A stretch of DNA of 64,000 nucleotides from Cytophaga aurantiaca DSM 3654 (GTDB taxonomy: Bacteria; Bacteroidota; Bacteroidia; Cytophagales; Cytophagaceae). Shown one piece after another: positions 1-9,557 of the stretch (positions are counted from its first letter, which is position 1; every line of letters begins with the position of its first letter). Under the pieces are notes generated by a model. That model was not told where the DNA came from. It did not search any database and saw only the letters and a list, made by a program, of their open reading frames with translations. The position numbers and the translations under genes were made by a program. The stretch spans positions 1-64,000 of the forward strand of contig NZ_KB903666.1 of assembly GCF_000379725.1 (NCBI RefSeq). Reading direction: 5' to 3'.

Positions 1-1073
1 GCAGAGTTTTGAGTTACAGAGAACGGACCGAATGGTTTCGCACATCCTTTGTTATCTGTAATTGTTACGGAATACGAACCAGCAGCAACACCTGAAAGAT
101 TTTGTGTGGTAGCACCATTGTTCCATAAATATGTATAAGGAGCAGTACCACCGGTAGGAGTAAGAGTAACAGCACCTGTAGAAGCTCCATTACAATCTAT
201 ATTAGTAATAGAACTCGTTGTAGTAACTGTAGTTAATGGCTGAGTAATGGTAAAATTGGATGTTTTTTTACAGTTGTTCTGATCTGTAACTACTACCGAA
301 TATGCTCCCGCTGTTAATCCTGAAATATCTTCAGTTGTTGCACCATTGCTCCATACGGTTGATATATATGGAGTACTGCCGCCAGAGATTGTAATATCTA
401 TACTGCCATCCGACCCGCCTAGACAGGATACATTCGTAACAGTTGAAGTTGTAGTAATAGGGGTGGGTTCTGTAACTGTAAATGTTTTAGACAATGTACA
501 GTTATTTCCATCGGTAATGCTAAGGGTATAATTACCTGCAGTTAATCCTGAAATATCTTCAGTTGTAGCACCATTGCTCCATGAATATGTATAGGGCATT
601 GTAGGTCCTCCAGTAACTACTGCATCAATAGCACCATTATTACCGCCATTACAGCTTACATTTGTAATAGAGCCCATTGAAATAGACAGAGGAGGTGGTT
701 GTGTAAGAGCAATAGACTGACTGCAAAATGCAAATGCACCACCACCTATTGGTACTTGAATTACTAAAAAATAATTATTGTCAGCTGGAAGATTACTAAA
801 GGTATAATTATCAATTGGATGATTGTTTACAATAATAGGAAGAAGAACTACACTATATAATGAATAGGTATAACTTGGAGTAGAACCTCCGGTAATTGAA
901 ACACTGATGCTACCTGAATTGTCACCATTACAACGTAAATTTTGAGTAGTTACACTCATGGACACTAAAGCGGGGGAACTACACATTTGTGCCTGAGTAT
1001 TATTCGCTAATAATACAAGGAGAAATACTAAAAGTGTTAAGCTTTTATAGGATATGTATTTAATGGGATTCAA
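1..1073 (-). CDS. SprB-repeat surface adhesin, N-terminal part (3' end outside window)
   Basis: The minus-strand frame is open from a TTG at 1073 to the left edge, so only the N-terminal 357 or so residues are present. It starts with a signal peptide (hydrophobic LTLLVFLLVLLANN, then TQAQ) followed by tandem modules of about 80 residues. Each has VxCNGGxxG near its start, GGxxPYTYxWSNGATTxDISGL in the middle and AGxYxVxVTD at its end; four are recognisable and a fifth begins at the edge. These are SprB repeats, known from T9SS-secreted gliding adhesins and other large Bacteroidota surface proteins. No ATG fits; TTG directly precedes the signal peptide and lies 2 nt after the stop of the gene at 1076-1468, so the two are probably cotranscribed. 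A C-terminal T9SS sorting domain is expected but is not visible here. Confidence 0.85.
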   Translation of the reverse strand, partial: MNPIKYISYKSLTLLVFLLVLLANNTQAQMCSSPALVSMSVTTQNLRCNGDNSGSISVSITGGSTPSYTYSLYSVVLLPIIVNNHPIDNYTFSNLPADNNYFLVIQVPIGGGAFAFCSQSIALTQPPPLSISMGSITNVSCNGGNNGAIDAVVTGGPTMPYTYSWSNGATTEDISGLTAGNYTLSITDGNNCTLSKTFTVTEPTPITTTSTVTNVSCLGGSDGSIDITISGGSTPYISTVWSNGATTEDISGLTAGAYSVVVTDQNNCKKTSNFTITQPLTTVTTTSSITNIDCNGASTGAVTLTPTGGTAPYTYLWNNGATTQNLSGVAAGSYSVTITDNKGCAKPFGPFSVTQNS

Positions 1074-1075
1074 AG

Positions 1076-1468
1076 TTATTCTTGTCTTAATGTGATTGTT
1101 TTACTTCTGTATTGATTATTACCTCCACTCACAACAATCATATACTCGCCGGCTGCTAAATTATTTATCGTTAATTCTTCTTTTACCTGATATTCTTTAA
1201 CGGCTGTCGTTGTTGAATAAATTAAAATCTTAAATGGCGCAACTCCTTCAGAAATTTTTAATTGAATGGATCCATTATTCAAATTTGATATTGGATTTTG
1301 ACCTTTAATTGTAAAGTCCAGCTCATTATAAGCTCTTTTTATGCTGTTGCTCTTAAAAAACTCTGTACGTGCATTTATAGGTACACTTAAAAAGCCACAA
1401 AGAGTAAAAAATGAAAATATTCCCAAAGCTATATAAAGTCGCTTTTTGATTGAGTACATATTCATCAT
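1076..1468 (-). CDS. Small secreted protein with a SprB-like half module
   Basis: A 130-residue protein with an N-terminal hydrophobic segment (about residues 11-31, LYIALGIFSFFTLCGFLSVPI) that serves as signal peptide or anchor. The C-terminal 70 residues (NGSIQLKISEGVAPFKILIY to LAAGEYMIVV and KTITL) follow the same pattern as the SprB modules of the downstream gene, but without the cysteine motif. The ATG codons at 1468 and 1465 are alternative starts. It lies 2 nt upstream of the adhesin and is probably the first gene of that operon. I infer a cell-surface or periplasmic accessory of the adhesin; no named family is recognised. Confidence 0.7.
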   Translation of the reverse strand: MMNMYSIKKRLYIALGIFSFFTLCGFLSVPINARTEFFKSNSIKRAYNELDFTIKGQNPISNLNNGSIQLKISEGVAPFKILIYSTTTAVKEYQVKEELTINNLAAGEYMIVVSGGNNQYRSKTITLRQE

Positions 1469-1695
1469 AGTCGTATTGGTTTAATGTTGTTCGTGTAGTT
1501 TTTAAATTTTTACGGAATTGAATTATTTATGTTCCTCTTTTCATGGTTTTTATCATTAATATTATCATATGTTAACACCTGATACATAATTTGGTAAGTT
1601 CATTCTACAAAAAACTTGGATTAATACAATTTTTTGAATGTATGGCGGGGCAATTATAATATAAAAGTTTGAATTTTTATTATTGTTTCTTTTCG

Positions 1696-1703
1696 TATTT
1701 TTG
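1696..1703 (+). promoter_or_regulatory. Candidate -7 box for aconitase
   Basis: TATTTTTG matches the Bacteroidota -7 consensus TAnnTTTG and lies 44 nt before the aconitase ATG. A TTG at 1669-1671 could be the -33 element, but the 24-nt spacing is longer than the usual 19 or so. No other feature is seen in 1469-1747. Confidence 0.4.
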
Positions 1704-1747
1704 TCTAATTACAAGTGAAAAGTATTAATTAAAACGAAAGAAGGATT

Positions 1748-4015
1748 ATGGCATTTGATTTGGAGATGATAAAAAAGGTCTATTCTCTTATGCCTCAAAG
1801 AATTGAGGCAGCAAAAAAGTTGATAGGTAAACCTTTAACACTTACTGAAAAGATTCTTTATTCTCATTTGGATGAAGGAACAGCGACGAAAGTGTATGAA
1901 AGAGGTGTGTCTTATGTTGATTTTAATCCTGATCGTGTTGCAATGCAGGATGCAACTGCTCAAATGGCATTGTTGCAATTTATGCAGGCTGGTAGACCTA
2001 AAGTAGCTGTACCATCTACAGTACACTGCGATCACTTGATCACAGCGAAAGAGGGTGCAACAAAGGATTTGCCTTTTGCAAACAAAGAAAGTAAAGAAGT
2101 ATTTGATTTCTTAGGTTCTGTATCGAACAAATACGGTATTGGTTTCTGGAAACCAGGTGCAGGGATTATTCACCAGGTAGTTTTAGAAAACTATGCATTT
2201 CCAGGTGGTATGATGATCGGTACCGATTCGCATACAGTAAATGCTGGTGGTTTAGGAATGTTGGCTATTGGTGTTGGTGGTGCAGATGCATGCGACGTTA
2301 TGGCTGGCCTTCCTTGGGAACTTAAATTCCCTAAATTGATTGGTGTTAAGTTGACTGGTAAGTTAAATGGATGGACTGCCCCTAAAGATGTTATTTTAAA
2401 AGTAGCTGGTATCTTAACTGTAAAAGGTGGTACAGGTGCTATTGTTGAATATTTTGGTGAAGGTGCTACATCTATGTCTTGCACAGGTAAAGGAACTATC
2501 TGTAACATGGGTGCTGAAATAGGTGCTACAACTTCAACATTCGGTTATGACGAATCTATGGAGCGTTACTTACGTTCTACAGGCCGTGCGGATGTTGCTG
2601 ATTTAGCGAATGGCATCAAACAACATTTAAATGCAGATCCGGAAGTTTACGCTTCTCCTGAAAAATATTTTGATGAAGTAATTGAAATAAATTTAACAAC
2701 GTTAGAACCACACTTAAACGGTCCATTTACTCCTGATTTGGCAACTCCTGTTTCTAAAATGAAAGAAGAAGCTGCTAAAAATGGCTGGCCGTTGAAAGTT
2801 GAGTGGGGCTTGATCGGTTCATGTACAAACTCTTCTTATGAAGATTTATCAAGAGCTGCTTCTATCGCAAAACAAGCAATTGCAAAAGGCTTAGTAACAA
2901 AAGCTGAATTTGGTATCAACCCGGGTTCAGAGCAAGTTCGTTACACTGCAGATAGAGATGGTTTGTTAGGTACATTCACCGACTTAAATGCAAAAATCTT
3001 TACGAATGCATGTGGTCCATGTATCGGAATGTGGGATCGTGTAGGTGCGGAGAAAAAAGAGAAAAATACAATCGTTCACTCTTTCAACCGTAACTTTGCG
3101 AAACGTGCAGACGGTAATCCAAATACATTTGCCTTTGTAGCATCTCCTGAAATGGTTGCTGCTATTGCAATTGCAGGTGATTTATCATTCAATCCAATTA
3201 CGGATACATTGATCAATAATAAAGGAGAGAAAGTAAAATTAGATCCTCCATTCGGTGACGAACTTCCTATAAAAGGTTTTGCTGTTGAAGATGCAGGTTA
3301 TCAGGCTCCGGCTGCTGATGGCTCTGGCGTACAGGTTGCTGTTGCTCCAACTTCAGATCGTTTGCAATTATTAGATCCATTTAGTGCTTGGGAAGGTACA
3401 GATCTTAAAGGTCTTAAATTATTGATCAAGGCAAAAGGTAAATGTACGACAGATCATATTTCTATGGCTGGTCCTTGGTTGAAATACAGAGGTCACTTAG
3501 ATAATATCTCGAACAACATGTTGATCGGTGCTGTTAACTACTTCAATGAAAAAACAGACGATGTTAAAAATCAATTGACAGGTGCATACGGTCCGGTACC
3601 GGCTACACAACGTGCATACAAAGCAGCTGGTATTGGTTCTATTGTTGTAGGTGATGAAAACTATGGTGAAGGTTCTTCAAGAGAACACGCAGCTATGGAG
3701 CCTCGTCACTTAGGTGTACGTGCAGTATTGGTTAAATCATTCGCTCGTATCCACGAAACAAACTTGAAAAAACAGGGTATGCTTGGTTTGACGTTTGCAA
3801 ACAAAGATGATTACAACAAGATATTGGAAGATGATTCTATCGATATCCTTGGCTTGACTTCTTTTGCACCAAACGTTCCATTGACTCTTGTATTGAATCA
3901 TAAAGACGGAAACAAAGAAGAGATTAAAGTAAACCATAGCTACAACGAACAACAGATTGAGTGGTTCAAAGCAGGTGGGGCTTTAAACATCATCAGAGCA
4001 AACGTTGGAGCGTAA
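1748..4015 (+). CDS. acn: Aconitate hydratase, mitochondrial-type
   Basis: Aconitase converts citrate to isocitrate via cis-aconitate in the TCA cycle and uses a [4Fe-4S] cluster. At 755 residues it has the length and N-terminus of the mitochondrial-type aconitases common in Bacteroidota, not the larger AcnA or AcnB of E. coli. The cluster ligands are visible: Cys359 in [10 protein letters not shown], and Cys422 and Cys425 in NACGPCIG. The C-terminal swivel domain includes [15 protein letters not shown], the substrate-binding loop. It is monocistronic: the upstream genes are divergent, and a strong two-way terminator follows before the convergent DUF58 gene. Confidence 0.97.
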   Translation: MAFDLEMIKKVYSLMPQRIEAAKKLIGKPLTLTEKILYSHLDEGTATKVYERGVSYVDFNPDRVAMQDATAQMALLQFMQAGRPKVAVPSTVHCDHLITAKEGATKDLPFANKESKEVFDFLGSVSNKYGIGFWKPGAGIIHQVVLENYAFPGGMMIGTDSHTVNAGGLGMLAIGVGGADACDVMAGLPWELKFPKLIGVKLTGKLNGWTAPKDVILKVAGILTVKGGTGAIVEYFGEGATSMSCTGKGTICNMGAEIGATTSTFGYDESMERYLRSTGRADVADLANGIKQHLNADPEVYASPEKYFDEVIEINLTTLEPHLNGPFTPDLATPVSKMKEEAAKNGWPLKVEWGLIGSCTNSSYEDLSRAASIAKQAIAKGLVTKAEFGINPGSEQVRYTADRDGLLGTFTDLNAKIFTNACGPCIGMWDRVGAEKKEKNTIVHSFNRNFAKRADGNPNTFAFVASPEMVAAIAIAGDLSFNPITDTLINNKGEKVKLDPPFGDELPIKGFAVEDAGYQAPAADGSGVQVAVAPTSDRLQLLDPFSAWEGTDLKGLKLLIKAKGKCTTDHISMAGPWLKYRGHLDNISNNMLIGAVNYFNEKTDDVKNQLTGAYGPVPATQRAYKAAGIGSIVVGDENYGEGSSREHAAMEPRHLGVRAVLVKSFARIHETNLKKQGMLGLTFANKDDYNKILEDDSIDILGLTSFAPNVPLTLVLNHKDGNKEEIKVNHSYNEQQIEWFKAGGALNIIRANVGA

Positions 4016-4020
4016 TGAGC

Positions 4021-4153
4021 TTCCAGTAACTAGGTACTAGTTACTAGACAATAGAATAAAAGAGAGAGGGCTTGGTTCATATGAACCAAGCCCTCTCTCT
4101 TTTATTTTCAAACTACTTTTGTCTGGAAGCTAGCAACCAGTACCTAGCAACTA
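4021..4153. repeat. CTAG-rich repeats flanking a terminator
   Basis: Two related CTAG-rich segments (about 4022-4047 and, in opposite orientation, 4118-4152) flank the palindrome at 4057-4104. Both read roughly CTAG-GTACT-AG/GG with TTnCTAG flanks and a CCAG end. The same motif recurs at 38153-38262, 45540-45562 and 58918-58947, always beside stop codons. Confidence 0.6.
4057..4104. terminator. Bidirectional terminator, perfect 48-bp palindrome
   Basis: Two perfectly complementary 24-nt arms meet between 4080 and 4081. The stem is GC-bearing (GAGAGAGGGCTTGGTTC) and has an A tract on the left and a T tract on the right. It therefore ends transcription of both the aconitase gene and the convergent DUF58 gene. 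Confidence 0.9.
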
Positions 4154-5047
4154 GATCGCGTTTCGCTTCAGCAAGAACGGAACAAACACCTGATCAAAAC
4201 TTTTCCGGATATCTGCTTCTATAAATTCAATTCCATAATCACCGCACTTAAGTTTTAGATCATAAAAATAGGCTTGAACTTTTTTAGCATATTCATTCTT
4301 AATTTCCTGAGGATATATTTTTATCTGATCTCCACTCTCTGCATCTGTTAAGAGATACGGACGATCTTCCAATTCAAATAACTCTTCCTGCTCTGAATCC
4401 CATACATGAAACAGAATAATATCATGCTTCATGTGTTTTAAATGTTGAAGCGATGTAAATAATTCTTCCAAACGTTTGTCTTCACCTAAGAAGTCTGTGA
4501 ATAGAACAACCATTGATCTACGGTGGATCTGGTCTGCTAAGCTGTGAATGACCTTTGGAAGATCTGTTGTTTTTTGAGTAGGAGTTTTATCTAAGGCTTG
4601 TTGGAGCTGTATGAGCGTGTTGTGCAAATGAATGGATGTAGATTTTGTCTGACTGATGTATTCAATTGTATCGCTAAACAAACTTAGCCCGAAAGCATCA
4701 CGTTGGCGTTGCAGCAAGTTCGCAAGTGCGCCGCATGCAATTGTACAGAAACGTAATTTATCATTTGTAGCAGTAGGGAAGTACATGCTTGAACTGACAT
4801 CTACTGCTAGCATACAGCGTAAATTTGTTTCTTCATCAAACTGCTTGGTATACAAACGATCTGTTTTTGCAAATACTTTCCAATCAATAAAACGGGTATT
4901 ATCTCCGGGATTATAATTTCTATGTTCAGCAAACTCTACTGAAAATCCATGATACGGAGATTTATGTTTTCCCGTAATAAAACCGTCTACTAACTTTTTA
5001 GTCAGCAGCTCCAGATTTCCATATTCACGAACATCTTCTAATTTCAT
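4151..5047 (-). CDS. DUF58 domain protein (vWA-like)
   Basis: A soluble 298-residue DUF58 protein. The characteristic segment YNPGDNTRFIDWKVFAKTD (about residues 45-63) is followed by a von Willebrand A-type metal site, DxSxS at Asp83, Ser85 and Ser87. DUF58 genes usually sit beside a MoxR AAA+ ATPase and Bat proteins, in systems thought to assist folding or complex assembly at the envelope. None of these partners is adjacent here; the gene lies 1 nt downstream of the RlpA-like gene, so the two are probably cotranscribed. The function is inferred from the family only. Confidence 0.88.
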   Translation of the reverse strand: MKLEDVREYGNLELLTKKLVDGFITGKHKSPYHGFSVEFAEHRNYNPGDNTRFIDWKVFAKTDRLYTKQFDEETNLRCMLAVDVSSSMYFPTATNDKLRFCTIACGALANLLQRQRDAFGLSLFSDTIEYISQTKSTSIHLHNTLIQLQQALDKTPTQKTTDLPKVIHSLADQIHRRSMVVLFTDFLGEDKRLEELFTSLQHLKHMKHDIILFHVWDSEQEELFELEDRPYLLTDAESGDQIKIYPQEIKNEYAKKVQAYFYDLKLKCGDYGIEFIEADIRKSFDQVFVPFLLKRNAI

Positions 5048-5048
5048 T

Positions 5049-5792
5049 TTATTCGTTGTCTATAATAATGCTATCGATACCTTTTTTCTTTAATTCAGCC
5101 TTTTTCTGAGTAATGGCTTCTTTTGAATGAAACCCTGAATATAACACACGGAATACTTTTTTTCTTCGTACTGTGACAACTTGAATGCAAGCCTGACCAA
5201 TATTCATAGACTTTAGTTCTTCAATTCTTTTGAGTGCATTCTCCTGCAACGAAAAAGAGCCAACTTGTAATAAGTGCCCTTTGGGTGGATCGATTGGAAT
5301 CAAAGACTTCGAATAGTATCCTTCAGCCAGGCCGGAGTTGTGTTGTTTTTTAGTTGGACTTGAAGGGATCTCGTAGTTATTCGAAACAACTTCAATGTGT
5401 ACTTCTGCAACACCTTGCTTGATCATATCAATATGTTTGGCTGCTGCATAGGAAAGATCAATAAGGCGTTGTTTTGCATATGGCCCGCGGTCATTTACAG
5501 TTACAACGACACTTTTGCCATTTGCAATATTCGTTACTTTCAATTTTGTGCCAAATGCATAGGTGCGGTGAGCAGCAGTTAACTTGTTTTTATCATATTT
5601 TTCTCCGGATGCAGTTTTTCGCCCCTGGAATTTATTGGCATAATAACTGGCACTCCCGGATGCAGCTTCAGTTTGTGCTAAACCCTCAAAATGCAGACTG
5701 AAAATAAGAAGGATCGTAAAAAGTAGAATGAAGGGTATGTTTTTGATAATTAGAATGTTTGTTTTAAATCTGAAGTTTCTCAATACCTTCAT
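5049..5792 (-). CDS. rlpA: RlpA-like protein with DPBB and SPOR domains
   Basis: A 247-residue exported protein. A hydrophobic segment at residues 15-39 ends in GLAQ, consistent with a signal peptide. A double-psi beta-barrel of the RlpA type follows (GSASYYANKFQGRKTASGE, VTVNDRGPY, IDLSYAAA; about residues 46-135). A C-terminal SPOR domain (LLQVGSFSLQENALKRIEEL to the end, about 170-247) binds glycan denuded of peptide side chains. RlpA proteins act on peptidoglycan, in some species as lytic transglycosylases at the septum; enzymatic activity here is inferred. No lipobox is clear. It is the first gene of a pair with the DUF58 gene. Confidence 0.9.
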   Translation of the reverse strand: MKVLRNFRFKTNILIIKNIPFILLFTILLIFSLHFEGLAQTEAASGSASYYANKFQGRKTASGEKYDKNKLTAAHRTYAFGTKLKVTNIANGKSVVVTVNDRGPYAKQRLIDLSYAAAKHIDMIKQGVAEVHIEVVSNNYEIPSSPTKKQHNSGLAEGYYSKSLIPIDPPKGHLLQVGSFSLQENALKRIEELKSMNIGQACIQVVTVRRKKVFRVLYSGFHSKEAITQKKAELKKKGIDSIIIDNE

Positions 5793-5869
5793 TGTTAATG
5801 CTTTATTTTATTTGTAATTTAAAGAAAATAAATTAGTTTTACTTACATAGTAAATTTAACTTTTGAGTT

Positions 5870-6214
5870 GTGGAAGAGAAAAAAGACAATGATAATGTTG
5901 AGATTTATTCTCAACGTATTAAGGCAGGGAAAAGGACATATTTTTTTGATGTGAAGTCAACCCGTTCAAATGATTACTATTTGACCATCACAGAAAGCAA
6001 GAAACGTTTTAAGGATGAGGGCTTTTATTACGAAAAGCATAAAATTTTTCTGTATAAAGAAGATTTTAATAAATTTTTAGAAGCATTAACTCAATCGGTT
6101 GATTACATAAAGACTGAATTGATGCCCGAAGTAGATTTTGATCAATTCGATAAAAATGAGGATGAGGATGGAGAAGCCTCAAACTCGTTGGATACAGATT
6201 TGAAATGGGATTGA
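5870..6214 (+). CDS. PUR-family nucleic-acid-binding protein (DUF3276)
   Basis: A 114-residue acidic-tailed protein. Its core (EIYSQRIKAGKRTYFFDVK, YYLTITESKKRF, KIFLYKEDFNKFLEAL) is that of the bacterial PUR-alpha-like family (DUF3276), which includes the Borrelia nucleic-acid binder BpuR and is nearly universal in Bacteroidota. The start is a GTG at 5870 (M-EEKKDNDN); there is no ATG in frame. The C-terminus is a run of D and E residues. It is a single gene, divergent from rlpA; its DNA or RNA targets cannot be read from the sequence. Confidence 0.85.
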   Translation: MEEKKDNDNVEIYSQRIKAGKRTYFFDVKSTRSNDYYLTITESKKRFKDEGFYYEKHKIFLYKEDFNKFLEALTQSVDYIKTELMPEVDFDQFDKNEDEDGEASNSLDTDLKWD

Positions 6215-6295
6215 TTTCTTACATTTCATGTGTTGTTTAAACACGCAATTATTCTATTTTTTGTACATGCAAAATTTTTTTTAGTGAATATTGAT

Positions 6296-6303
6296 TACTT
6301 TTG
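6296..6303 (+). promoter_or_regulatory. Candidate -7 box for ychF
   Basis: TACTTTTG fits TAnnTTTG and lies 27 nt before the ychF ATG. No TTG is found at the expected -33 distance, so only the -7 element is supported. Confidence 0.4.
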
Positions 6304-6330
6304 TATTCATTAAATTAAATTTTTTATAAA

Positions 6331-7428
6331 ATGAGTTTACAATGTGGTATCGTTGGTCTTCCTAATGTTGGTAAATCAACTCTTTTCAATGCTCTTTCTA
6401 ATGCGAAAGCAGAAGCAGCAAACTATCCTTTCTGTACAATCGAGCCAAATGTTGGAGTAGTTACCGTTCCAGATCACCGTTTAGGGATTTTAGAGGCTAT
6501 TGTTAAGCCAGAAAAAGTACTTCCTGCAATTATTGAATTTGTTGACATCGCTGGTTTAGTAAAAGGAGCGAGTAAGGGTGAAGGCTTGGGAAACCAGTTC
6601 TTAGCTAACATTCGTGAAGTTGATGCCATTGTGCATGTTGTTCGTTGTTTTCAGGATGATAATATAATCCACGTAAATGGAAAAGTAGATCCTATTTCTG
6701 ATAAGGAAATTATTGAAACAGAATTACAGTTAAAGGATTTAGATTCAGTAGAGAAAAAGCTTTCTAAAGTTGAACGTGCTGCAAAAGCAGGGGATGCTAA
6801 AGCTAAAAAAGATGTAATTACACTAAGTCTGTATAGAGCGCATTTGCTGGAAGGTAAAAATGCCCGTTCTTTAGATTTGCCACAGGAAGATAAATTAGTT
6901 TTAGAAGATTTGCACTTATTGACAATAAAACCTGTTATATACGCAGCGAATGTTGATGAGAAATCTCTTCCGGACGGGAATGAGTATGTAGAACTTCTGA
7001 AAAAAGAAGCTATAAAGGAAGGTGCTCAGATCGTTATTGTATGTGCAGCTATTGAAGCGCAAATACAGGAGTTGACAGATCCAGAGGAGAAGGCAATGTT
7101 CTTGCAGGAATATGGTTTAACAGATTCAGGTTTGAATCGTTTGATCCGTGCTTCGTATGCATTGCTGGATTTGATAACCTATTTCACAGCGGGTGTAAAA
7201 GAAGTTAGAGCCTGGACAATTACAAAAGGTTGGAAAGCTCCAAAATCAGCAAGTGTAATCCACAATGACTTTGAAAAAGGATTCATTAAAGCTGAAGTAA
7301 TCAAATTAAAAGATTACGAAACATATAAATCAGAAGCAGGCTGTAAAGAAGCAGGCAAGATTGCTATAGAAGGAAAAGAATACGTTGTTCAAGATGGAGA
7401 TATTATGCATTTCCGCTTCAACGTTTAA
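6331..7428 (+). CDS. ychF: Ribosome-binding ATPase YchF
   Basis: A 365-residue P-loop protein of the Obg-related YchF/OLA1 family, which prefers ATP to GTP and binds ribosomes. The G1 motif GLPNVGKST is at residues 9-17 and the [20 protein letters not shown] switch segment follows. In place of the NKxD motif there is NVDE, the family hallmark explaining the ATP preference. A coiled-coil region spans about residues 130-165, and a C-terminal TGS domain (about 280-365) ends in the typical MHFRFNV. Full length and single-gene. Confidence 0.97.
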   Translation: MSLQCGIVGLPNVGKSTLFNALSNAKAEAANYPFCTIEPNVGVVTVPDHRLGILEAIVKPEKVLPAIIEFVDIAGLVKGASKGEGLGNQFLANIREVDAIVHVVRCFQDDNIIHVNGKVDPISDKEIIETELQLKDLDSVEKKLSKVERAAKAGDAKAKKDVITLSLYRAHLLEGKNARSLDLPQEDKLVLEDLHLLTIKPVIYAANVDEKSLPDGNEYVELLKKEAIKEGAQIVIVCAAIEAQIQELTDPEEKAMFLQEYGLTDSGLNRLIRASYALLDLITYFTAGVKEVRAWTITKGWKAPKSASVIHNDFEKGFIKAEVIKLKDYETYKSEAGCKEAGKIAIEGKEYVVQDGDIMHFRFNV

Positions 7429-7486
7429 AGATAATTATTTAGAAGTAATTAGTAAATTGATGTTAAACCATTTTTAATTTAATTGT

Positions 7487-8287
7487 ATGAGAGTCCGTTT
7501 GATATTTGGTCTAGTGAATAAAGGCTCCTATGTGCCTTTTCATCACCAGTATTTAATTACAGAGTTTTTGACACCGTATGTCGAAAAATATTTGAAGTCT
7601 ATTAATGAACCTTCCAGAGTGTTCTATAACTTCTCTGCCCTTAAAGGACAGACTCGTGTAGGCAAAGAAGGACTCCATTTCTATTCGAGCAAGGTTACGT
7701 TGATCTTTTCTTCGAATGATCCGGGTTTGGTTGAATCATTGGTAAATCAATTATTTAATGAAACAGAAGTTCATCTTGGAAAATTGATCCTGAACCCGAT
7801 TAATGTAGATCAGGAGAAGTTAGCGGATTTTACAAACGAAATGAAATACATTTGTTTGTCTCCGTTAGCGATCATCACACCTCAGGATAATCCTGTGGAT
7901 GCGAAACGTTTCATCAATCCTTCGTTTGATGTATTCTCTGATGCTTTGTATGAAAATACATTGAATCGTATGGAGCGTGCAGGAGCGACACCTGATGAGA
8001 TTGCTCAGTACTTCCAGTTCCAATTGGTTCCGGATAAAGACTATCTAACGAAGATTAAAGGTGAAGAAAAGAAGTTCGCCCGTATTTTCCCTGTCTTTAT
8101 TGGTGATGAAAAACACGAAGTAAGAGGATATACATTCCCATTCACATTCTATGCGCACCCTAAAGTACAGGAGTTCGTGTTTACATGTGGCTTCGGTGTA
8201 TTCGGTGAAAAAGGATTTGGTATGTTAGATATTGCTAACACAGATCCTAACCTTAGAATTATTCCTTATCCGATTAAAAAAGATTAA
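7487..8287 (+). CDS. cas6: Cas6-like CRISPR endoribonuclease, stand-alone
   Basis: A 266-residue protein with the two-ferredoxin-fold layout of Cas6, the enzyme that cuts CRISPR precursor RNA in the repeat. The N-terminus MRVRLIFGL followed by VPFHHQYLITEFL fits the first RAMP strand and the helix that carries the Cas6 histidine. The C-terminal glycine-rich loop, FVFTCGFGVFGEKGFGMLD at residues 230-248, matches the family pattern GxGxxxxxGFG. No other cas gene and no repeat array is in the window; neighbours are housekeeping genes. It follows ychF by 58 nt on the same strand and its stop abuts that of the convergent T9SS plug gene. The family is well supported; the biological role is open. 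Confidence 0.85.
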   Translation: MRVRLIFGLVNKGSYVPFHHQYLITEFLTPYVEKYLKSINEPSRVFYNFSALKGQTRVGKEGLHFYSSKVTLIFSSNDPGLVESLVNQLFNETEVHLGKLILNPINVDQEKLADFTNEMKYICLSPLAIITPQDNPVDAKRFINPSFDVFSDALYENTLNRMERAGATPDEIAQYFQFQLVPDKDYLTKIKGEEKKFARIFPVFIGDEKHEVRGYTFPFTFYAHPKVQEFVFTCGFGVFGEKGFGMLDIANTDPNLRIIPYPIKKD

Positions 8288-9550
8288 TCAACGACCTCGG
8301 TATCGTTGACTGTAATAGCCTATGGCACGATCGTACATGTCTCCCTGTAAGCGGGCATATACGATGATGTCGTAGGCATTTTCAGTTAAAGAGGAGTTGC
8401 CTTCAAAATAAATATCATCCCTTACACCTGCAGCATCTACAACACTATAAGAATAGTTGTAATATCCCTGCTTCAACCAAAACGCACCACTATAATATTT
8501 TTCATCTGCATTATAGGTAAGCTTATATTCCGGCAATGTTTTCCAGTTGGTGAATCTACCGGTAATGTATACATCTCCCGGAGCGGGTGTCGTGCTTGTT
8601 AATTGAAAGTGCACCATCACATAATCCGGATCGGTTGTGGTGTTTAAATTCTCATAGAGCTGAGGGAAGAATGCTCCATTGATATCGTCATAAAATGCAT
8701 ACGCTAGTTTTTTTCGCGACATTTCAGGAAGAATCCATGCATCACATCGTTCATTTGTCCGCTCAACTCTTCCAATATAAATGCCATTAAAGAGTACGCT
8801 TCGCAAATCAAAATAGCGAAACTCATTTCCGCCGTTGAAGGTATTTTCACCATTATAAAACTGATAGTCTAAGGACTTTTCGTAATCCTTTATAAATACA
8901 GGACGCAGATTTGTAATGGCATTATAGTTCTTATAATTCTGTCTCAGTCGTACTTTAACATCGTTGTATGGATTTGTAATATCAAGATTTCCGTAATTGA
9001 TCTGAAAGTTAACCTGCTGTTTTGTAAAGGCATCTGCGGGGTTTATAGATCTCGTTACAAGAGCTGTTACCGGGGCTACATTTTCATAGATCACAAATTG
9101 TCTTGTTATGATAACATCATCTTCATCGTAGTTGCGGTAGATTTTTATTAAGAAGTTGCCGCTTACTTTTACTTTTGGAATAACGACAGTATAATGATTG
9201 TAAGCTATACGTGTTTTGAATGACATATCTGCTTCAGGCACTCTGAATTCATTGAAGTCATACAGATATTGAGATTGCGACAAATAGGACTGAGTCCAAT
9301 CTGCATTGTAATGATATATTTTGTAATAAAAATATTGCTGTTCCGCATTCAATTCATCAAACTCTAATATCAAGCGGGTATTTTGATTGAATGGAACAAT
9401 AGGTACACCTTTTGACCCATCCGGTTCTGCATAAAATAAGACAGATTTGATCTTGTCAGAAAATACATTGTCTTCAGGCTTTACATCTGCTGCAAATACT
9501 CGAAATGATGCAGCAAGTAATAAAAAGAATACGAAAAAAAGATTTCTCAT
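8288..9550 (-). CDS. Type IX secretion system plug protein (DUF5103)
   Basis: A 420-residue secreted protein with a signal peptide (residues 1-20, LLLAASFRVFA) followed by the DUF5103 region, including DWTQSYLSQSQYLYDFNEF, FLIKIYRNYDEDDVIITRQF and, near the end, DVYITGRFTNWK. In Flavobacterium johnsoniae a protein of this family plugs the SprA translocon pore of the type IX secretion system in its resting state. It lies 7 nt downstream of the ABC-F gene on the same strand, so the two are likely one operon. Other T9SS genes are not in the window. Confidence 0.85.
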   Translation of the reverse strand: MRNLFFVFFLLLAASFRVFAADVKPEDNVFSDKIKSVLFYAEPDGSKGVPIVPFNQNTRLILEFDELNAEQQYFYYKIYHYNADWTQSYLSQSQYLYDFNEFRVPEADMSFKTRIAYNHYTVVIPKVKVSGNFLIKIYRNYDEDDVIITRQFVIYENVAPVTALVTRSINPADAFTKQQVNFQINYGNLDITNPYNDVKVRLRQNYKNYNAITNLRPVFIKDYEKSLDYQFYNGENTFNGGNEFRYFDLRSVLFNGIYIGRVERTNERCDAWILPEMSRKKLAYAFYDDINGAFFPQLYENLNTTTDPDYVMVHFQLTSTTPAPGDVYITGRFTNWKTLPEYKLTYNADEKYYSGAFWLKQGYYNYSYSVVDAAGVRDDIYFEGNSSLTENAYDIIVYARLQGDMYDRAIGYYSQRYRGR

Positions 9551-9557
9551 AGTTAGC

